A stretch of 33,919 nt of DNA from Methyloceanibacter sp. (GTDB lineage: Bacteria > Pseudomonadota > Alphaproteobacteria > Rhizobiales > Methyloligellaceae): contig JAGPVD010000018.1 in assembly GCA_018067145.1 (NCBI GenBank), positions 1-33,919 on the forward strand, given 5' to 3'. The position numbers were made by a program, and so were the translations under genes. Positions within the stretch are counted from its first letter, which is position 1. Each line of letters starts with the position of its first letter. The notes under the pieces are model-generated. The model saw nothing but the letters and a program-made list of their open reading frames with translations. It did no database searches and had not been told where the DNA came from. This document shows, in pieces, positions 28,250 through 33,919 of the stretch.

Positions 28250-30778
28250 ATGAAACGCATTCGTACACACAAATTGCCGCTCCTTTTGGTTCTGGCCTGC
28301 TTTTCACCCGGTTTCGCCGAGGCAAAATCTTCGGTCGCGCCGCTTCCCGATCGTAATCCCGAGCGCCCAGCTCCCATCGTCGAGCAAGCAACGACCACGC
28401 CTGATGCGAGGCCTGCCGTCCAAGAGCCTGCTCCTGCCGCAGCCAAGCCTGCGCCAGTCGAGACTGTGCCAACCGAGGTAGTATCCACCACGCGAAGCAC
28501 GGCCCCTGCGTCCGCCGCCAGTTCAACGACCGTGGCGGCGATCCCGGCCCCTGTGCTCAATCCGGACAAGCCGGCCACGGAAAATATAGCGACTCCCGAA
28601 GCGACGGTCACCCCGGCAGCTGCCGCGGTCGTAGACGAGGCGGAAGAGCCCGAGTCCGAGCCGCTCGTCAACGTGAAGCTTCCCGAGATCAATCCGAACC
28701 GCGCCTCACCCATGAGCCCACCAGCTCCCGAGCCGGCGCTCGACTACGCATCCGTTCTCAAGCCGCTCCTCTCCTACAACATCAGTTCCGCCGACGAGAG
28801 CCGCCTCAAATTCGTGATGCGCAACAAGGGCAGCATCGAACAGACCGCGGCTAAGATCACCGACCCCGCCGTGCGCGCCTTTGGGCTTTGGTATCGCTAC
28901 AAGCACCAGAAGAGTACGAACCTGAACGCCGAAGCCATTGAAGAGTTCCGGCTTAGCCATGACTATTGGCCCGGCCAGGACGACCTTCGGGAGAAGGCGG
29001 AGACCTCGCTGTTTCTCACCGACGCGGCGCCTGAAAAGATCAAGGCTTTTTTTGGTCCCGAAGCGCCCCAGACTGGCGCCGGCAAGGCGGCCATGGCAAG
29101 CGTCTACTTTAAGGAAGGCAATGAGGCGGCGGCGAAGGACCTTGTGGTCTCCGCGTGGCGCGAACACAAGTTCAACGAGTCCGTCGAGAAGAAGATCCTC
29201 AGCAAGTACAGCAAGCTGCTCACCCATGAGCATCACCGCGGGCGGATCGACAAGCTGCTCTATCCCGACAAGAAGTCCGCGACGCAGCACGCGTTGCGCG
29301 TCGCTAAGATGCTTCCGGCGTCTGAGCAGAAGAAGGTGAAGGCCCGCGTCGCAGTTGTCCAACGTGGTGGCAATGCCGGCAAGCTTCTGGATGCCTTGCC
29401 GGACGACGCCATCGAGGCGGATGTTGGTTTGCGCTTCAACAATATTCAGTGGCTCCGGCGCACTAAGAAAAAGGATGAGCGGCTCCGGGCGTGGAAGCTC
29501 CTGCTCGATGCGCCCCTTGAGCAGACCATCCTAATCGACCTCAAGGAATGGTGGATCGAACGGCGCATCAATGTCCGGGCCGCGCTCAACGACGGACACC
29601 CCCGGACCGCATACAAGATCGCCTCAAAGCATGGGCTGAGTTCGGGCGACTCCTACATTGAGGCCGAGTATCTGGCCGGCTGGATCGCGCTGCGCTATTT
29701 GGACGAACCCAACACGGCCTTGAGCCACTTCCTTGCCATGCGCAAGGCATCCACGAGCTCCAGATATATCTCGATGGGCGAGTACTGGCTTGCCCGTACG
29801 GCCCTCGTCCTTGGTGATCCCACCTCAGCCACCATTCACTTCCACGGCGCCGCCAAATACCCGCAATATTTCTATGGGCAGCTTGGACGCCAGGCGCTCG
29901 ATCCTCGGCCCGCGCGTCTTGAGGTGACATCGACCCCTACGCCAACCCAGGCCGATATTGAACGCTTCATGTCCCGCGACGGAGTGCGGGCCATCGGGAT
30001 CGCCCGCGCGGCGAATTTGGAATGGGTCACGCCGCAATTCTTCTTGGCCCTATCCCGCAAGCTCGATAACGCCGCCGAGGTCGTGCTGCTCGCCGAGCTC
30101 GCCAAGGCCACAAACAAACGGCAGATCGGCCTTAGGCTTTCGAAGATCGCCTTCAACCGCGATCTTCCGCTCGGCGACTATGCGTTGCCCGTGGGCGTAA
30201 TGCCGGCGTTCAAGAGCCTGCTCAATAAGCGGGTCGATCCCGCGCTGCTCCATGCGTTGTCCCGCCAAGAGAGCGAGTTCAACGCCGGGGCCAAGAGCCC
30301 AGTGGGCGCCAGCGGCCTGATGCAGTTGATGCCGGCCACCGCGCGGGGTGTCGCCCGGCAATATAAGGTGAAGTACTCAAAGTCGCAGCTGACCAATGCG
30401 GCCTATAATCAGCAGCTCGGCGAAGCCTTCCTGCACGATTTGATCGAGGGCTATAGCGGGTCATATTTCCTAGCGCTTGCGGCCTACAATGCCGGTCCTG
30501 GCCGCGTTAAGGAGTGGATGGGTATCTACGGCGACCCGCGCAATCCCGATGTCGATCCCATCGACTGGATCGAGCGCATCCCCTTCACCGAGACCAGGCG
30601 CTATGTCTTCAAGATCATGGAGACCTTGCAGCTTTATCGCTCCCGCCTATCGGGGCCGAACGAAGCCCTCCATCTTGTGCAGGACCTCAATCGGGGCCGA
30701 AAAGTTCCGTCCTCGCACACAGCATCCGTCACCACGGCGGCGGCCCCTATCCAAGCAGCGAGGGTCGAGGCACCTTGA
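28250..30778 (+). CDS. soluble lytic murein transglycosylase (SLT domain) with N-terminal Pro/Ala-rich region
   Basis: C-terminal ALSRQESEFNAGAKSPVGASGLMQLMPATARGVAR...YNQQLGEAFLHDLIEGYSGSYFLALAAYNAGPGRVKEWM; signal peptide; alpha-helical superhelix region. Confidence 0.93.
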   Translation: MKRIRTHKLPLLLVLACFSPGFAEAKSSVAPLPDRNPERPAPIVEQATTTPDARPAVQEPAPAAAKPAPVETVPTEVVSTTRSTAPASAASSTTVAAIPAPVLNPDKPATENIATPEATVTPAAAAVVDEAEEPESEPLVNVKLPEINPNRASPMSPPAPEPALDYASVLKPLLSYNISSADESRLKFVMRNKGSIEQTAAKITDPAVRAFGLWYRYKHQKSTNLNAEAIEEFRLSHDYWPGQDDLREKAETSLFLTDAAPEKIKAFFGPEAPQTGAGKAAMASVYFKEGNEAAAKDLVVSAWREHKFNESVEKKILSKYSKLLTHEHHRGRIDKLLYPDKKSATQHALRVAKMLPASEQKKVKARVAVVQRGGNAGKLLDALPDDAIEADVGLRFNNIQWLRRTKKKDERLRAWKLLLDAPLEQTILIDLKEWWIERRINVRAALNDGHPRTAYKIASKHGLSSGDSYIEAEYLAGWIALRYLDEPNTALSHFLAMRKASTSSRYISMGEYWLARTALVLGDPTSATIHFHGAAKYPQYFYGQLGRQALDPRPARLEVTSTPTPTQADIERFMSRDGVRAIGIARAANLEWVTPQFFLALSRKLDNAAEVVLLAELAKATNKRQIGLRLSKIAFNRDLPLGDYALPVGVMPAFKSLLNKRVDPALLHALSRQESEFNAGAKSPVGASGLMQLMPATARGVARQYKVKYSKSQLTNAAYNQQLGEAFLHDLIEGYSGSYFLALAAYNAGPGRVKEWMGIYGDPRNPDVDPIDWIERIPFTETRRYVFKIMETLQLYRSRLSGPNEALHLVQDLNRGRKVPSSHTASVTTAAAPIQAARVEAP

Positions 30779-30880
30779 ACTTTCGAGGCTTGCTCCGACC
30801 GCAACTTTCCTGAACACTGCCGCCCGAGCGCACTCAGTGTGCGGCACTCCGTATACGCTCCCAAGGTTGCATAGCCGACG

Positions 30881-31768
30881 ATGCCCGAGCTTGAAAACCA
30901 GCCGTGGCGAGACATTTTCTATGAGTCGTCCGACGGCCTTAGACTTCATGCTCGCCACTACCCGGCCCCGGATGAAAAGTTCCGGAGTGTGATCTGTTTG
31001 CCAGGTCTCACGCGCAATGCGCGGGACTTCCATACGCTTGCGACCTATCTCTCGACCCATCCCGAGAAGCCGCGCAACGTCTACTGCTTGGATTATCGCG
31101 GCCGTGGTTTGTCTCAGCATGATCGGAACTGGCGCAACTACGTTCCGTATACCGAACTAGCGGACGTCATGGACTTTCTGACCTTGCGAGGGCTGCACCG
31201 CGTGGGTGTGGTTGGCACTTCGCGGGGCGGAATTATCGCCACAATGATGGCCGCGCTCAGGCCGACAGCGATGGGCGCCCTGGTGCTTAACGACATAGGC
31301 CCCGTCATCGAGACGCGGGGGCTTGCCCGGATCGTGAGCTATGTCGGCCGCACGCCGATACCGAAGACCTGGGCTGACGCGGTAATGATCATGCGCGAGA
31401 TCAATGGCCGCGGTTTTCCCAACTTCACCGACGCCGAGTGGGACCAGATGGCGCGTGGCATCTTCGAGGAGCGCAAAGGCCGGCTCGCCCTGTCCTATGA
31501 CCGCAAACTGAGCCGGGCCATGGGATCCATCGATCTCAGCCGGCCGGTGCCGGATATGTGGCCCCAGTTCGCCGCGCTCGGACGCGTTCCCCTTTTCGTT
31601 CTCAGAGGCGAATTCTCAGACGTGCTGAGCCCGGAGACGTTGGAGTTGATGTCGGAACGTCATCCAAACATGCGGACCCTGACGGTTCCCGACCAAGGTC
31701 ACACGCCGGTGCTCCAAGAGCAGGAGCCGGTCGAGGCAATTGGCTCGTTCTTCGCGGTCAACGATTAG
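30881..31768 (+). CDS. alpha/beta hydrolase
   Basis: SVICLPGLTRNARDFHTLATYLS; DYRGRGLS; VGVVGTSRGGIIATMMAALRPTAM; DQGHTPVL. Confidence 0.92.
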   Translation: MPELENQPWRDIFYESSDGLRLHARHYPAPDEKFRSVICLPGLTRNARDFHTLATYLSTHPEKPRNVYCLDYRGRGLSQHDRNWRNYVPYTELADVMDFLTLRGLHRVGVVGTSRGGIIATMMAALRPTAMGALVLNDIGPVIETRGLARIVSYVGRTPIPKTWADAVMIMREINGRGFPNFTDAEWDQMARGIFEERKGRLALSYDRKLSRAMGSIDLSRPVPDMWPQFAALGRVPLFVLRGEFSDVLSPETLELMSERHPNMRTLTVPDQGHTPVLQEQEPVEAIGSFFAVND

Positions 31769-31788
31769 TCTGAGTTGGTGGCCGATGC

Positions 31789-32802
31789 CTAGCGCGCACC
31801 AAGTGGGGGCATCAGCGCCGGCAACACGCTCTTCGGCCCGTTAGCGTTGGTCCGCGCGTAGGCTTTGATGCGCGGGATCACTTCTGACGCGACATCGCCT
31901 GGGGCACTCGCCTCTTTCCATTTGATGCTCTCCGACGTGGAGAATGGCTTCGGCAGGTCGCGCCGGAGCTGATAGGACACCGCGACGGCGGTGCCCTGGT
32001 CCGGGGCCACGCCCTCAATAGTCACCGCGCGGCCGGAGAGAGAAACTTTTCCCGACTCCAAGCTGCTAAGCGCCCGGAGTGCGGCGATTGCCGCCTCGTC
32101 CCAACCCTCAGGCGCGCCGGAGGCGAGCTCAAGCCGGTCGTCGAGCCCGGGCCTCTCGAACAATTCCCGCGCCAATTCCCGCAGCTGCTTGCGCGCCTCT
32201 TCGCTCGGCACGCTGCCGGCGAGGCTCAACGCATTGGTCCCAAGGTCGGCGGTGAACACAAACGGATCGGCAATCGGAGGCCGCACATTCTCGCCCTTGA
32301 TCGTGAGGCCGGTCGGCAGAGGCCCTACGAGCGCCTTCTTGATCTCAACAAAGTCCTCGGCGCTGCTTGCCTCACCCGAAATCCCTAAACGGGATTTGAA
32401 AAGCCGCACGGAGCCGCGCTTGAGATGCGCCAGTTGTTGAAGCCCAAAGCTCACCGCTCCGAGCCATTGTTCCGTCGGCGTACCGTTGTCGACTATCTTC
32501 ATCCGATCTTCGACCTCGAGGTCCGGGAAAAGTGCCTTGACCATGCCGAGCAAAGTCCGTTGATCTTCTTCCGAGGGCACACTCCCGCGCAAACGAAGAC
32601 GGGATTCACTCCGCGTGGCCGACCAAATGTGGCCTGTGGGGCGCTCCTCGCTCTTGCTCGCTGTCAAAGTCACGAGACGCGCGGACGAAGCCTCGTCACG
32701 CAGGGCCGGATCGGGGCAGATGCCAGCATGTGCCCCATAGGTCGCGATCACAACCAGCGATGCGATAAGGCCGATCAATAACATCGGCCGAAACCCCAAC
32801 AT
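31789..32802 (-). CDS. exported protein with repeated BON-like modules
   Basis: Signal-like MLGFRPMLLIGLIASLVVIATYGAHAG; repeats RLRLRGSVPSEEDQRTLLGMVKALFP / ALSLAGSVPSEEARKQLRELARELF / VTIEGVAPDQGTAVAVSYQL. ORF extends to 32916. Confidence 0.6.
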   Translation of the reverse strand: MLGFRPMLLIGLIASLVVIATYGAHAGICPDPALRDEASSARLVTLTASKSEERPTGHIWSATRSESRLRLRGSVPSEEDQRTLLGMVKALFPDLEVEDRMKIVDNGTPTEQWLGAVSFGLQQLAHLKRGSVRLFKSRLGISGEASSAEDFVEIKKALVGPLPTGLTIKGENVRPPIADPFVFTADLGTNALSLAGSVPSEEARKQLRELARELFERPGLDDRLELASGAPEGWDEAAIAALRALSSLESGKVSLSGRAVTIEGVAPDQGTAVAVSYQLRRDLPKPFSTSESIKWKEASAPGDVASEVIPRIKAYARTNANGPKSVLPALMPPLGAR

Positions 32803-33056
32803 GGAATTCTGATCCTTCTTGGTGTACCGCCGGCTGGGTTGGTAGCCCTGTCTAGTCACACCCTTAAACCCTATCTTGCCGCGAGCGATGGCCTGAAGCG
32901 TGCGCGGCCCCCTCAACGGTGAGCCTGAGCATCAAATTATAAGCCATTGGATGAAGTGTTTCTACGGCACACTTCCTACGTCACAGTCGCGTCATGGAGA
33001 TGCGACCGTCTGCCGCAATGACGCTCGCGCAGCGCAATCAGGCATAGTCGCACCGA

Positions 33057-33197
33057 CTATTGGAAGTTGGGCACCAGCCCAATGATGCCAATGAAGATGA
33101 GATAGAACGCCACGACGTAGTTCAAAACGCGCGGCATCAGCAAGATGAGAACGCCCGCGATGAGGGCAATCAACGGGCTCAGCAGAACTGGATCCAT
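33057..33197 (-). CDS. DUF3096 small membrane protein (46 aa)
   Basis: MDPVLLSPLIALIAGVLILLMPRVLNYVVAFYLIFIGIIGLVPNFQ*, translated by hand; below the length cutoff of the supplied ORF track. Confidence 0.85.
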   Translation of the reverse strand: MDPVLLSPLIALIAGVLILLMPRVLNYVVAFYLIFIGIIGLVPNFQ

Positions 33198-33466
33198 GGC
33201 TGGCAAGCTTCCTTCTGTTGAAAGGGCACGCGGGCCCGAATCGTTCGTTTGACGATGCGAAGCTTAAGCGATCCCTGGCTTGTTGTCCTCGGTGGAAACT
33301 CGCTCTGCGTGGAAACAAAGCCTCCTCCCCCTCCTTAAAACTCGCTGCGGGAACCATATATATCATCAGACCTTTGCCGTTTTTCGCGACAAAGGGTAAG
33401 AGCTTCGGCGGGGTCTGAGGGGGTCAGCCGGATTCTTCCATAAATTCAGCGGGGGCGAGCAGCAGC

Positions 33467-33919
33467 ATGAGTGTCGACGATCCAGGTTTTTGGGTTGCCG
33501 TATTTCAGATCATCTGGATCGATCTCTTGTTGTCTGGCGACAACGCGGTCGTCATCGCTCTTGCTTGCCGACAGCTTCCGCCCAACCAGCGCGTCTGGGG
33601 TATTGCCGTTGGCACCCTAGTGGCCATCGGCCTGCGCATCGTCTTCACCGGCATGGTGACGACGCTCATGACCATGCCCTATTTGAAACTGATCGGCGGT
33701 GTGCTGCTGATCTGGATCGCTATTAAACTCCTCGCCGGTGAAGAGGAAAGCGATGACGAGAATATCAAACCTGTCGCCAATCTTTGGCATGCAGTGCGGA
33801 TCATTGTTATCGCCGACGCGGTCATGAGCCTCGACAATGTGATCGCGATCGCTATGGCTGCGCACGGCAATTATGCGCTTCTGATGTTCGGTCTGGCCGT
33901 CAGCATCCCGCTGATCATG
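33467..33919 (+). CDS. TerC/YjbE-family integral membrane protein (truncated by window edge)
   Basis: IIWIDLLLSGDNAVVIALACRQLP...GIAVGTLVAIGLRIVFTGMVTTLM...LLIWIAIKLL...IVIADAVMSLDNVIAIAMAAHG. Confidence 0.9.
   Translation, partial: MSVDDPGFWVAVFQIIWIDLLLSGDNAVVIALACRQLPPNQRVWGIAVGTLVAIGLRIVFTGMVTTLMTMPYLKLIGGVLLIWIAIKLLAGEEESDDENIKPVANLWHAVRIIVIADAVMSLDNVIAIAMAAHGNYALLMFGLAVSIPLIM

Noticed and set aside
28174-28713. 179-aa minus ORF rich in Ser/Gly/Ala/Val opposite the transglycosylase N-terminus
   Set aside because: Low-complexity antisense of the Pro/Ala-rich region; no support as a real gene.
33270-33420. Canonical yybP-ykoY Mn riboswitch upstream of TerC
   Set aside because: Only a GACCTTTGCC match to the 3' strand; the AAAGGGTAAGAGC-like string lies downstream rather than upstream, so the order is wrong for the known fold.

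Overview
The window looks like an ordinary, gene-dense, high-GC alphaproteobacterial (probably Hyphomicrobiales/Rhizobiales) core-chromosome segment. I see no phage, transposon, CRISPR array, tRNA or rRNA. Gene order: ribB(partial)-ribE-ribD-nrdR-glyA; rhodanese + ArsR/BigR-like regulator; L,D-transpeptidase + LdtR-like MarR regulator; enoyl-CoA hydratase/HIBYL-CoA hydrolase; extensin-like protein; hemB; secreted LamG/DUF1080-like protein; RDD protein; bpt/ate; parC; recO-era-rnc-lepB-acpS-pdxJ-DUF2062; rsh; rpoZ; folK; NYN-domain gene; uracil-DNA glycosylase; DUF3775; peroxiredoxin-like; smpB; dapA; soluble lytic transglycosylase; alpha/beta hydrolase; BON-repeat protein; DUF3096 microprotein; TerC/YjbE-like protein (partial). 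Most notable observations: (1) the NYN/LabA-like gene at 24188-24796 has three in-frame nonsense codons but no indels and intact acidic motifs; (2) the sulfide-type ArsR/rhodanese unit has two perfect tandem TATTAG-N6-CTAATA operators just upstream; (3) the peroxiredoxin-like protein has Ser where the peroxidatic Cys is expected, and its Ser-rich tail is antisense to its neighbour; (4) several palindromic leaders lie outside the coding annotation (ldtR, hemB, glyA, TerC). No convincing new multi-gene system was found. Assignments rest on recognising protein motifs by eye; no searches were run.
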